Assembly: GCF_052180255.1 (NCBI RefSeq)
Contig: NZ_CP197466.1
Coordinates: 1,116,001 to 1,180,000, forward strand
Direction: 5' to 3'
Source: Paenibacillus_AM sp052180255
Lineage (GTDB): Bacteria; Bacillota; Bacilli; Paenibacillales; NBRC-103111
DNA length: 64,000 bases
The notes beneath the pieces were generated by a model that did no database searches, was not told the origin of the DNA, and worked only from the letters and a program-made list of their open reading frames with translations. The position numbers were made by a program, and so were the translations under genes. Shown here one piece after another: positions 26,749 to 34,786 of this stretch. The first letter of the stretch is position 1. The number at the start of each line of letters is the position of its first letter.

Positions 26749-26883
26749 ATGGCACAAAAGTTTAAGAAAAATAAAGGGAATAAGTATGCTCACGATGCTG
26801 AATTTGCTGATGAGGTCATTGCTAAAAATGCAAAGATGCCTGGACAGCAAAAACCATCTGAGGGTAGTCGTAATAATTACTAA
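26749..26883 (+). CDS. 44-residue small protein, possibly spore-associated
   Basis: AAAGGAGGGGG stands 6-7 bases before the ATG, one of the best ribosome binding sites in the window. The product is very hydrophilic: MAQKFKKNKGNKYAHDAEFA, then an acidic patch (ADE) and a Gln/Pro/Ser/Asn-rich end. Small basic-acidic proteins of this kind that contain an AEFADE-like patch occur among spore proteins (YfhD-like and small acid-soluble types), but the match is too weak to name. It sits 25 bases behind the patatin-like gene and ahead of a strong terminator, so it is probably the last gene of that transcript. Confidence 0.65.
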   Translation: MAQKFKKNKGNKYAHDAEFADEVIAKNAKMPGQQKPSEGSRNNY

Positions 26884-26898
26884 TTATTGTGAACGAAA

Positions 26899-26952
26899 GA
26901 AAGAGGCAATCTCCAAGGTCATCTTTATGACCTGAGAGAGTGCCTCTTTTTT
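26899..26952. terminator. Bidirectional terminator
   Basis: AAAGAGGCA pairs with TGCCTCTTT, enclosing AAGGTCAT/ATGACCT. It separates the small plus-strand gene from the convergent minus-strand gene at 26962. Confidence 0.75.
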
Positions 26953-26961
26953 GATAGTAAG

Positions 26962-27678
26962 TTATTTTTTCAAATTATGAAGTTCTTTGTTGCCTTTACC
27001 ATCCATCATTTTCGTTACCATTTGTGTGAAAGAAGCTTTGCGTTTGTCGGCCTGCTCTTTTGTGATTTTGCCATCTTGAACTTGCTTCTCTACATTTTTC
27101 ATGAGTGCAGTGACTTGTACATCAATTAATTTTTGTACATCGACATTTTTTTCCTTCGCCAGATCAGCTAATGATTTTCCTGACTTCAAAGCCTGTTTTA
27201 GATCAGCTTCACTTAGGCCAAGCAATTTTGCGATTTCTGTGGAATTCATGTGAATTGCGGATTTGTGTGCCTCTTTATTTGGATGCTTTTCACTGATAAT
27301 TTTATCGACGGAGTTCGCGAACTTCGATTTAGCTTTCTCCAACATTTGATTGTTAGCATCGATGAGTGCTTTCTTCAGATCATCTTGAGAGACCCCTTGC
27401 TGCTCCGCGATTTGCTTCAATGTCTCACCTTGAGCTAATTTTGATTTTAATGTCTTCGCATCGAGTTTTAGCAATTTAACAAGCTCTTCTTGGATATCTT
27501 TACTGGAAAAACCAATATTATCTCCCCGTTTATCATGCATACGGTGGTTTACGCCTGCGTCTTCTTTATGTACGCTGGGGGTCTTGCTAGCTGTACCAAC
27601 ATCTGCTGCATTAGCGCTGATCGGTACCATAGTTGCGAGAAGAACAGCAGCTCCAAGCATTTTAATTTTTTTTTTCAT
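26962..27678 (-). CDS. Secreted protein with two repeated helical units
   Basis: 238 residues; the start has GGAGG upstream on the minus strand. Residues 1-24 form a signal peptide (KKKIK, hydrophobic core, cut after ANA). The mature part holds two copies of a unit of about 35 residues: LLKLDAKTLKSKLAQGETLK with QIAEQQGV, and LLGLSEADLKQALKSGKSLA with DLAKEKNV. The pattern is hydrophobic-leucine helix, G-x-(S/T)-L, then a second helix. Such units recur in secreted proteins of Paenibacillus and related genera without assigned function. The C-terminal 50 residues are Lys/Gln-rich and helical. It is monocistronic; no enzymatic motif is seen. Confidence 0.7.
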   Translation of the reverse strand: MKKKIKMLGAAVLLATMVPISANAADVGTASKTPSVHKEDAGVNHRMHDKRGDNIGFSSKDIQEELVKLLKLDAKTLKSKLAQGETLKQIAEQQGVSQDDLKKALIDANNQMLEKAKSKFANSVDKIISEKHPNKEAHKSAIHMNSTEIAKLLGLSEADLKQALKSGKSLADLAKEKNVDVQKLIDVQVTALMKNVEKQVQDGKITKEQADKRKASFTQMVTKMMDGKGNKELHNLKK

Positions 27679-27862
27679 GTCATACTCCTCCTTAAGATCG
27701 CAATCATTTGCCTAACATCGTCAGTATAAGGAGGTTAGCTTAAAAACACCTTAGGATTAGATAAAAATATCACTTATAATATTCTAAAATTTCTGTCAAT
27801 ATATAGCGATTCTTTTGAAAGAAAGCTATAATTTACTCATAAATGATGGTAGAGAAGGAGTA

Positions 27863-28936
27863 ATGGATTTGAAGAAAATGATCGTCACCGTATGTTCGGT
27901 CTTATTTGCTTTCATCTTTATTTTTTTATTAAGTAACCTACAGTATGGAATTTCAAGTAAGCCGTCTGAGCGTATTCAAGTCTTTGTGGATAAGCGGATA
28001 ATTGACAATTTTGAAGATCTGGTGAAATTGTATCCCGGTGTTAAAGTTCTAGACAATGAGAAGGGGATATTAGGAGTAACGACAGAAAATTTAATCTCGA
28101 CCGTTAAAAAGATTCAAAAAGTACCGGGTGTAGTCGAAATTAATACACTTCCAGGTAACCCATCGTATTCATTTTCGAAATATTTTGAAAATATTAGCGG
28201 CATGCTAAGTAAATATGCAAAAGGTGATTTTGGTTATTATTACATGCCGTCAGGTGGGAAGAAGCCTTTCCTAGACATTCTTCCGTCGGTTCTCAAAAAT
28301 TCAGCTTCCTATTTTATTCCCGGTTTTCTACTTGCAATTGTTGGTGCGATATGTTTTTCCTTAATTGCGACGATGAATCGTGCTCTCGGTAGAGTGTGTG
28401 ATTTGATTCAACGTGTTTTGCTTACGATACCTGATTTTTTTATTAATACATTAATTATTCTGTTCGCAATCTTTATTAGCCAATTCACTTCCAAGCGACT
28501 TATTCTCATCGTACAGCTTAATAATGAGATTCCATTTTTTATCCCATTTATGACGATTATGATCGTACCTGGTGTATTGATTTATGGATCTCTTCGCCTA
28601 GCGCTTCAACGTGAAATGGCAGAACCTTATATTCGAACGGCGATTGCCAAAGGCTTTTCTCAACAACGAATTGTAATTACACATGCATTTCGTAATGTTA
28701 TGGAAGATTTGTTAACGATCCTGCCCCGAGCTACAACGGTTGCAATTGGAAGTATGATTATTGCTGAAGTTTTATGTCATATCTCTGGAATTGGAGGTTA
28801 TTTGACCAGATCGTTTACCACATTGCCATTAACCTGCATGATCCTTGCCCTTTTTGCCTTGATTTTGCAAGGGGTATACTCTCTTTTACGTAAGATGCTT
28901 GTGGTTTCTACGAAAGAGGTGAGTGTAAGTGCGTAA
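27863..28936 (+). CDS. OppB/DppB-like ABC transporter permease, orphan
   Basis: Start chosen at ATG 27863; a TTG at 27869 has better spacing (8 bases) from GAAGGAG and cannot be excluded. The 357-residue product has an N-terminal membrane helix, an extracytoplasmic segment of about 110 residues containing IQVFVDKRIID and VPGVVEI, then five more membrane helices. The cytoplasmic loop TAIAKGFSQQRIVITHAFRN fits the EAA loop of peptide permeases (A-x-A-K-G, then H-A-F-R-N). It should form a heterodimer with the next gene product, which overlaps it by 8 bases. No substrate-binding protein or ATPase gene lies nearby, so the ATPase must be encoded elsewhere, if the pair is a transporter at all. Confidence 0.75.
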   Translation: MDLKKMIVTVCSVLFAFIFIFLLSNLQYGISSKPSERIQVFVDKRIIDNFEDLVKLYPGVKVLDNEKGILGVTTENLISTVKKIQKVPGVVEINTLPGNPSYSFSKYFENISGMLSKYAKGDFGYYYMPSGGKKPFLDILPSVLKNSASYFIPGFLLAIVGAICFSLIATMNRALGRVCDLIQRVLLTIPDFFINTLIILFAIFISQFTSKRLILIVQLNNEIPFFIPFMTIMIVPGVLIYGSLRLALQREMAEPYIRTAIAKGFSQQRIVITHAFRNVMEDLLTILPRATTVAIGSMIIAEVLCHISGIGGYLTRSFTTLPLTCMILALFALILQGVYSLLRKMLVVSTKEVSVSA

Positions 28937-29870
28937 TCGTCGCTTTTTATATTTGCTATCGTGGGCATTGATGATCTTTCTCGTCTTACTAGCTATTGTA
29001 GGGCCATTGTTTAAACCGCATAGTATTGAAGCAGATGCCAAAATTTATTGGATTGATAATCCCAATCCAGCATCTGTTCTGAAAAAGATTTCACCACCAC
29101 TTGCACCAGATCATAATTTCATGTTAGGTACGGATCAGCGGGGTTACGACATTTTAAGTCTGCTTCTTAATGGAATGCGATATACGCTCGGAATTGCTTT
29201 TATTATTACACTAGGCCGTTTTCTGCTTGCGCTTCCAATTGGAATGTATGTAGGGGCGACAGGAAGATTTCGCTCATTACTATCATCCCTGCAATGGGTA
29301 ACATCGGCGGTGCCTCCTATCGTATTCGTGTTTCCTGGATTGCTTGCGCTTTTCTATGGTTTGGAAGTCGCGTATGGGATCCCAACGGATCACCTGAATC
29401 AATACATATTTAATGCAATTTTTATCCTTGCGGTTATTTTTATTGGGCTGTTCCCAATTGCCCAGCAGTTTGCCGAGCGTTCCCGTTATTGGAATGAGAA
29501 GCTATTTGTCACGGCATCTTCCTTATTAGGCGCATCCATTTTCCGACGTATTTGGAAGCATATTTTCCCAAGTATACGTTCGGAAGTATTGTTTGCTTTC
29601 TTAGCTGATTATGTACAAGTCTTGTTTTTGATGGGACAGTTAGCTGTACTTGGAGTCTTTTTAGGTGGCGGTGAAATGTTGATTATTGATGATGGTATTT
29701 CATTGGTCATAACAAAAACAGGTGAATGGTCGGCTATGATTGCTTATGGCATATATAAGTACCGCCAATCTCCTTGGATTATTTCAAGTGTACTCGTGTT
29801 CTTCGTGGTTTCTGTTGCTATTGTTCAATTTTTCTTGCACCAACAAAAGAAAGAGTTTGTACAGCGATAA
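28929..29870 (+). CDS. OppC/DppC-like ABC transporter permease, orphan
   Basis: A GTG start overlaps the end of the upstream permease gene by 8 bases and is preceded by GAGGTGAG. The 313 residues contain a first helix, the OppC landmark LGTDQRGYDILSLLLNG, and five further helices. The cytoplasmic loop is degenerate compared with the EAA consensus: TASSLLGASIFRRIWKHIFP keeps the spaced Gly and His-x-x-Pro, but the initial Glu-Ala-Ala is replaced by Ala-Ser-Ser. The partner is the OppB-like protein. As no binding protein or ATPase gene is present, the substrate is unknown. Confidence 0.75.
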   Translation: MRNRRFLYLLSWALMIFLVLLAIVGPLFKPHSIEADAKIYWIDNPNPASVLKKISPPLAPDHNFMLGTDQRGYDILSLLLNGMRYTLGIAFIITLGRFLLALPIGMYVGATGRFRSLLSSLQWVTSAVPPIVFVFPGLLALFYGLEVAYGIPTDHLNQYIFNAIFILAVIFIGLFPIAQQFAERSRYWNEKLFVTASSLLGASIFRRIWKHIFPSIRSEVLFAFLADYVQVLFLMGQLAVLGVFLGGGEMLIIDDGISLVITKTGEWSAMIAYGIYKYRQSPWIISSVLVFFVVSVAIVQFFLHQQKKEFVQR

Positions 29871-29974
29871 CGGATGATTCGGGATAAACTTTCGGCGAAA
29901 CTTTGTCAAATGGATCAAGATGCTCTACACTGATAGGTACATATTTTGCCGAAAGTGAATCAGGAGATAGCGAC

Positions 29975-32227
29975 ATGACAGCCTTAATACCTATGTTTAC
30001 AAGACCCGAAGGTACGATGAAAGAAAGCATTCCGAATGCTTCAATAGCAAGCACATTAACAAGCATTGATCTTGTCCCTGAGCAGGACAGCGATGCTTTT
30101 TACTTTCGTTCTTTAGAAGAGCGAAATATTAAATTGAATAAACCGCAAATTGAAGCTGTGCGGCATGTAGAAGGACCGGCCTTAATTGTAGCAGGAGCTG
30201 GCAGTGGGAAGACTTCTGTTCTTACTTCAAGAGCTGGATACCTCATTACAATGGGACATGTGAACCCGAATAACATACTGCTCGTCACATTTACAAGTAA
30301 AGCAGCGGAAGAGATGAAGCAGCGCATTTCGTTACTGCCCGGGTTGACTTCACGGATGGCGCGCGATGTCGTAACAGGCACGTTTCATTCGATTTTTTAT
30401 CGCATTTTAAGAAGCGAAGGCTTCGACCAGAAGATTATGAGTAGTGAGAATCACCGTCAGACGATTATTAAGATTATTTTACGAAAAATGAACCTGCACG
30501 ACGCATACGAACCCGAGACGCTATTATCCTTACTTTCATCTTATAAGAGTAATATGATGGCCATAGAGGATTTGCCCAACAAGTCGCCTGCTGAGAAGGA
30601 GCAGAAAGAAGTCTTCCGTCAATACGAGGCTTGGAAGCGGGATAATTATTATATGGACTTTGATGATATGCTGCTGGAAGCTTACTTGTTACTGCAGCGT
30701 TCCCCGAATTTACTATGGTCACTCCAAGAGCGTTTCCGTTATATTATGGTTGATGAATGGCAGGATACGAACCCGATCCAGTATGAGTTGGTTAAGATGC
30801 TGGCAGGTACACGTCAAAACTTATTCGTCGTTGGAGATGATGACCAGACGATTTTCACCTTTAATGGGGCAGATGGATCGATCATTCTAAATTTTGATCA
30901 GGTATTTCCCAAGGCTAAAGTAATCTTACTTGATGTGAATTATCGTTCCACGAATAGCATTGTAGGGCTCGGTAATGAAGTGATTCGCTTCAATCAGATG
31001 CGTAAAGTAAAGACGCTTCAAGCGACAAAGACAGGTGAGCATCAGCCCTATTTCCTGCGGCCTAGTACAACTGATGATGAAGCGATGATGATTGTGAACA
31101 AGATTAAACATGAAGTGCAGCAGGGAAAAAGGAACTTTCGAGATTTTGCCATCCTGCATCGTACAATAAGCAGCAGTCGGGCTATTTTTGAACAATTAGT
31201 CATGGATGAAATCCCATTTATGTCATTTTCCATGGGCGTCAGTTTTTATGAACAATCGATTGTGAAGCCTATTATTGACTACTTGCGATTATCTTTAAAT
31301 GCCAAGCTTCAGACTGCTATGGAAGGCATTATCCCATCTTTATATCTCAATCGTGAAAAGTCGCTGACTTTTATTTATGCACAAGATTTGAAGGAACCCC
31401 TTGAGAAACCTTTACATCATCTGCTCAAGCTTCCCGATTTGAAATCATTCCAACAGCAGCAGCTAGCCGGGCGTCTACGTATGATAGACAAGTTGAAAGA
31501 TATGAAGCCCTTGTTAGCGATTCAAGAAATAAGACGCACGTATGATGCATTCTTGGATGCTAGTGAGCGTCAGCAGTTAACCTTGCATAAAGAAATGGTG
31601 AAAGAAACGCTCTCTGAGATCGAAGCTTCAGCCAAACGTTTTGATACGGTTGCTGAATATGTCGCATTTATCGATCATGTTATTCAGAAAAATAGCCAAA
31701 TGGAGCAGCTGCGCAAAGACCCAACATCAGATGCGTTATCACTGCTCACCATTCATAAAGCAAAAGGCTTGGAGTTTCCCGTCGTATATGTGATTGGAGC
31801 GTCAGAATCGATTTTACCGCACAGTTCGGCGTTGGATGCAGACGGACGTAAAGATATGATTTCGGATAAAAAGGGTCCAGAGAAAGTTGCTGCTGCGATT
31901 GAAGAAGAACGGCGCCTCGCCTATGTTGCCGTTACACGAGCGATGCAAGAGGTGTATATTAGCTCGCCTTCGTATTATAGGGGAGATCAGGTTGAAGTTT
32001 CGCGGTTTTTCATGGAGCCGTATGGTTTCAAGAAGAAGGATGAAGCGGCCAAGCTAAAAGCCACACAGGAGCAGGAAACGTTCCCTACATGGGAATGCAC
32101 GAAGATGGGCTGCCGTGGCTGGATGCGCATTACTTCGTTGAAGCATGCCCCGAAGGAGAAGACGTGTCCGTTATGTAATGAAGCGATGGAGCGTTCCAAG
32201 CGTACAATTGTTATGGATAAAAAATAA
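29975..32227 (+). CDS. UvrD/Rep-family DNA helicase with a C-terminal Cys cluster
   Basis: ATG 29975 lies 8 bases after CAGGAGA; the longer frame upstream has no ribosome binding site. The 750 residues show all superfamily 1A motifs: Walker A GAGSGKT, TFTSKAAEEM (Ia), VDEWQDTNP (Walker B/II), GDDDQTIF (III), VNYRST (IV), HKAKGLEFPVVYV (V) and EERRLAYVAVTRA (VI). The enzyme unwinds DNA 3' to 5' using ATP and probably works in repair or replication restart. The last 50 residues carry a possible zinc ribbon (CTKMGC then CPLC) not found in PcrA itself. It is shorter than typical PcrA and looks like a second paralogue, so I give no symbol. Confidence 0.88.
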   Translation: MTALIPMFTRPEGTMKESIPNASIASTLTSIDLVPEQDSDAFYFRSLEERNIKLNKPQIEAVRHVEGPALIVAGAGSGKTSVLTSRAGYLITMGHVNPNNILLVTFTSKAAEEMKQRISLLPGLTSRMARDVVTGTFHSIFYRILRSEGFDQKIMSSENHRQTIIKIILRKMNLHDAYEPETLLSLLSSYKSNMMAIEDLPNKSPAEKEQKEVFRQYEAWKRDNYYMDFDDMLLEAYLLLQRSPNLLWSLQERFRYIMVDEWQDTNPIQYELVKMLAGTRQNLFVVGDDDQTIFTFNGADGSIILNFDQVFPKAKVILLDVNYRSTNSIVGLGNEVIRFNQMRKVKTLQATKTGEHQPYFLRPSTTDDEAMMIVNKIKHEVQQGKRNFRDFAILHRTISSSRAIFEQLVMDEIPFMSFSMGVSFYEQSIVKPIIDYLRLSLNAKLQTAMEGIIPSLYLNREKSLTFIYAQDLKEPLEKPLHHLLKLPDLKSFQQQQLAGRLRMIDKLKDMKPLLAIQEIRRTYDAFLDASERQQLTLHKEMVKETLSEIEASAKRFDTVAEYVAFIDHVIQKNSQMEQLRKDPTSDALSLLTIHKAKGLEFPVVYVIGASESILPHSSALDADGRKDMISDKKGPEKVAAAIEEERRLAYVAVTRAMQEVYISSPSYYRGDQVEVSRFFMEPYGFKKKDEAAKLKATQEQETFPTWECTKMGCRGWMRITSLKHAPKEKTCPLCNEAMERSKRTIVMDKK

Positions 32228-32276
32228 AAGAAATCAACCTAGCGTGACGTTTGATTGGCTAGGTTGATTTCTTTAT
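32227..32276. terminator. Strong bidirectional terminator
   Basis: A perfect 17-bp stem: AAAGAAATCAACCTAGC (32227-32243) with GCTAGGTTGATTTCTTT (32258-32274). It begins at the helicase stop codon and closes the convergent VOC gene on the other strand. Confidence 0.85.
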
Positions 32277-32289
32277 TATTCCATGGCAT

Positions 32290-32694
32290 TCAAATGCCTT
32301 TGTTGTCACGAAGTTCGACAATAGTACCTTCTGGAGCTTTTACTTTGCATAAGGAACCGTTCTCAACGTGATAAATGTATTCAGAGTTCTTCAATAAGAA
32401 TTCGGTGCCTAACTCCCGTAGACGAGTTACCTCTGCATTTAAATCCTCAACCCATAAACAAAAATGGGCTAGGCCTTGATTATTTGTATTTCCATCACCA
32501 AGTATTTCATTGTGTTTTCCAGTTTGCAGTTCAATGTAAAATTCCCCTAATTGTATCCATGTGTTAAAACTACGACCATGGAAATCAGGTGACTCATGTA
32601 CTAACTTAAAACCTAGTCCTTCCGTGTAAAATCTCAATGTTTCTATATATGAATTGGTTTGTATACACAAATGATGAACATAACTTTTTGTCAT
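32290..32694 (-). CDS. VOC (glyoxalase/dioxygenase) superfamily protein
   Basis: The ATG is preceded on the minus strand by AGAGGAAG. The 134-residue product consists of two beta-alpha-beta-beta-beta units: the first begins YVHHLCIQT (a His suited to metal binding) with the FYTEGLGFKLVHE signature, the second begins LAHFCLWVEDLN (second His), and the end carries EGTIVELRD with the Glu ligand. The residues are consistent with a metal-dependent VOC enzyme such as a lactoylglutathione lyase-like or dioxygenase-like protein; the substrate cannot be told. It is monocistronic, just upstream of the helicase terminator on the opposite strand. Confidence 0.75.
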   Translation of the reverse strand: MTKSYVHHLCIQTNSYIETLRFYTEGLGFKLVHESPDFHGRSFNTWIQLGEFYIELQTGKHNEILGDGNTNNQGLAHFCLWVEDLNAEVTRLRELGTEFLLKNSEYIYHVENGSLCKVKAPEGTIVELRDNKGI

Positions 32695-32762
32695 TAAAAC
32701 TTCCTCTTTTCACAAAAAATCAGCCTTCTGTGAAGAAAGCTGCATTGCTAATTAATATTTTA

Positions 32763-33341
32763 TTATCCTTTTTTTGCCCAAATCGATTGTTCGATGTTGT
32801 TGTAGATTTTAAAAATGGTTCCCATGAACTTCTGGGCTGGTAACCAAGCTGCGAAAATAAGAGTGACGATTAGAACACATAAAACTCCATTAAGCATTCC
32901 GCAGATCACATCAAGAGGATAGTGAACACCTACCCAAACACGCGAAAAGGATATTGCTGCTGCTAGAATTAACCACACACGACCTTCTTTTCTTCGGAAT
33001 AACCAAATGGACGTTGCGATTGCGAATGATGCAGTTGCATGGTCACTTGGAAAAGAAGCATTCATTGCATGCGGAACTAATTGAAAGACTTGATGTGTAA
33101 CGAAAGGGCGGTCACGATAAAAAATGTCACCCAGTAGCATACTGATGGCTAGTGCAACCGCTGCAGATATGACAGCAATGAATATCATTCTCCGATTTTT
33201 AACAGTACGTGTAAACCAATAGATAATTACTGCAGCATAAAATAAGTACTCAGCACCACCTGCTAGGAATTTCATGAATGGGTTTAGAAAAGAGAATGTC
33301 TCAGAGAGATTATTAATTGACTCAAACACCATATAGTCCAT
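32763..33341 (-). CDS. bcrC: Undecaprenyl-diphosphatase, PAP2 type (BcrC-like)
   Basis: The start is set at the ATG (33341) that follows AAAAGGAG at 10 bases; the frame upstream is open but lacks a ribosome binding site and contains the terminator of the tRNA. The 192 residues have five to six membrane helices and the three PAP2 phosphatase motifs: GDIFYRDRPF (K/R-x6-RP type), FPSDHATASF (PSxH) and SRVWVGVHYPLD (SR-x5-H-x3-D). BcrC-type enzymes recycle undecaprenyl pyrophosphate to the monophosphate lipid carrier for cell wall synthesis and give bacitracin resistance. Assignment to BcrC rather than another PAP2 lipid phosphatase rests on length and motif context. Confidence 0.75.
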   Translation of the reverse strand: MDYMVFESINNLSETFSFLNPFMKFLAGGAEYLFYAAVIIYWFTRTVKNRRMIFIAVISAAVALAISMLLGDIFYRDRPFVTHQVFQLVPHAMNASFPSDHATASFAIATSIWLFRRKEGRVWLILAAAISFSRVWVGVHYPLDVICGMLNGVLCVLIVTLIFAAWLPAQKFMGTIFKIYNNIEQSIWAKKG

Positions 33342-33375
33342 GTATCGAAATCTCCTTTTAATTTTATAAACGTAT

Positions 33376-33417
33376 AAAAAACGCTGAAACCCCTTATAAA
33401 GGATTTTCAGCGTTTTG
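33376..33417 (-). terminator. Terminator of the tRNA-Arg transcript
   Basis: AAAACGCTGAAA (33378-33389) pairs with TTTCAGCGTTTT (33405-33416), with CCTT/AAGG inside. On the minus strand the stem is followed by a run of T. It lies between tRNA-Arg and the bcrC-like gene. Confidence 0.7.
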
Positions 33418-33452
33418 GTTTTGACCAAACTTGTTCAAGTTTGACCTATTAA

Positions 33453-33526
<74 letters not shown>

Positions 33527-33575
33527 AAGTAATCTTCACTTTAAGCTTACGTGCTGTTCTTGTGAAGCGAGATTA

Positions 33576-33605
33576 ATAATATCATACAAAAATAATAGAA
33601 GTCAA
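33576..33605 (-). promoter_or_regulatory. Sigma-A type promoter of tRNA-Arg
   Basis: On the minus strand TTGACT (33605-33600), an 18-base spacer and TATTAT (33581-33576). It is 50 bases upstream of the mature tRNA end. Confidence 0.6.
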
Positions 33606-33703
33606 TACGATATTCATGGTAATTTCATACAGTTACTTTTGCTTTCCACTCACGTATCCGTTACACTTGTCTGCAGTGGATTTTGATAGTGAGGTGTAAA
33701 GTC

Positions 33704-34648
33704 ATGATAGAACGAGATGAGCTGGCTCATCCTAATGTTGTAATGCTGCCTCAGACAGTGAAGTATTACGAAGATCAGTTGGCTTCTTATTTTAAAATGG
33801 AACGATATGAGCAGGCTGCAGGCTTACTGTCTCACTTGTTACAATTCTCAAACGTAGAGCGAGCAAAGCGGGAAGAGTGGGAAATGCTGTTGGTATGGCT
33901 GCAAACCATGTTCCCTGAAGTGATGTTTGCTCCGCTTCATACAGACGATTTTGAACAAATAACTGCAATCGAAGAAGATGAACCGACAGAAGAAGAGATG
34001 CATCGACAAGCGATTGATACACGTATTCAGCAAGATCATGGATATGTCGACAATTTACTTGCTACGTTCTTGGAGTCTCACTCGCCACAAGAACAGTTAA
34101 TTGCATTGGAAAAGCTTCCGTTTGTCGATCATCCAGATGCGCCCCATATTCTCATGAACTGGCTTACTGCTGAAGTACGTCATCCTTTACTCCAGTTCAG
34201 AGGACTTCAAGCTTTGAAACATTGGGGAGTTCAAGATGAAATACATCTTCCCAAACTCGTAGGTAGCGTACATCTTCGAATAGAAGATACTCCACTTGAC
34301 TCAGAAGATATGCCGCAAGCGATTCGTGACATTTTTCGCCATCTACGTGAGACATGTGAAGAAAAGTATCCTGATTTAGCACTTTTCTCAACACAGATCG
34401 AATGTGAATTTTCAGCTTTCGCTTACGGTACAGAGTTGTATACGGAGATGTCGCAAGTACCGGAATCTGACATCCATCTGTGGGCTAGTGCACTGCAAGA
34501 TGTGTTACAAGAGCATATATTTAAACTACCTGAGACAGTGGTTGGGTACGACCGAAATGAGATTGATGTGAAGTATGAAGCGGAATGGCAGCGTATCAGG
34601 TGCGCACTGGGCCAATTTTTTACCGAACAATTTCCACCTCACTCCTAA
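33704..34648 (+). CDS. Conserved protein upstream of trigger factor, YsoA-like by position
   Basis: ATG 33704 follows GTGAGGTG at a good spacing; the frame starts earlier with TTG but without a ribosome binding site. The 314-residue product is acidic and helical, without signal peptide or membrane segments. The N-terminal part (YYEDQLASYFKMERYEQAAG) looks like a tetratricopeptide-type helix pair, and the middle (HPDAPHILMNWLTAEVRHPL then FRGLQALKHWG) like HEAT-type repeats. In B. subtilis the gene before tig is ysoA, a TPR protein of unknown function; order and the helical-repeat character suggest the same gene, but sequence identity cannot be judged here. Confidence 0.65.
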   Translation: MIERDELAHPNVVMLPQTVKYYEDQLASYFKMERYEQAAGLLSHLLQFSNVERAKREEWEMLLVWLQTMFPEVMFAPLHTDDFEQITAIEEDEPTEEEMHRQAIDTRIQQDHGYVDNLLATFLESHSPQEQLIALEKLPFVDHPDAPHILMNWLTAEVRHPLLQFRGLQALKHWGVQDEIHLPKLVGSVHLRIEDTPLDSEDMPQAIRDIFRHLRETCEEKYPDLALFSTQIECEFSAFAYGTELYTEMSQVPESDIHLWASALQDVLQEHIFKLPETVVGYDRNEIDVKYEAEWQRIRCALGQFFTEQFPPHS

Positions 34649-34657
34649 TCGATCACC

Positions 34658-34685
34658 TTGAAAAGAAGATGTTTTATGTTATAAT
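34658..34685 (+). promoter_or_regulatory. Sigma-A type promoter of tig
   Basis: TTGAAA (34658-34663), a 16-base spacer, TATAAT (34680-34685, perfect). It gives a leader of about 95 bases before the tig ATG. Confidence 0.65.
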
Positions 34686-34786
34686 AAGGTGGTTATAATG
34701 GCGGATAAAAGATTCTTTTAACGTTTTTTGCCTGCCTGAACGTGAAAATACAAGTATGTGTACATTTTTGGAGGGGAAAGCATAAA

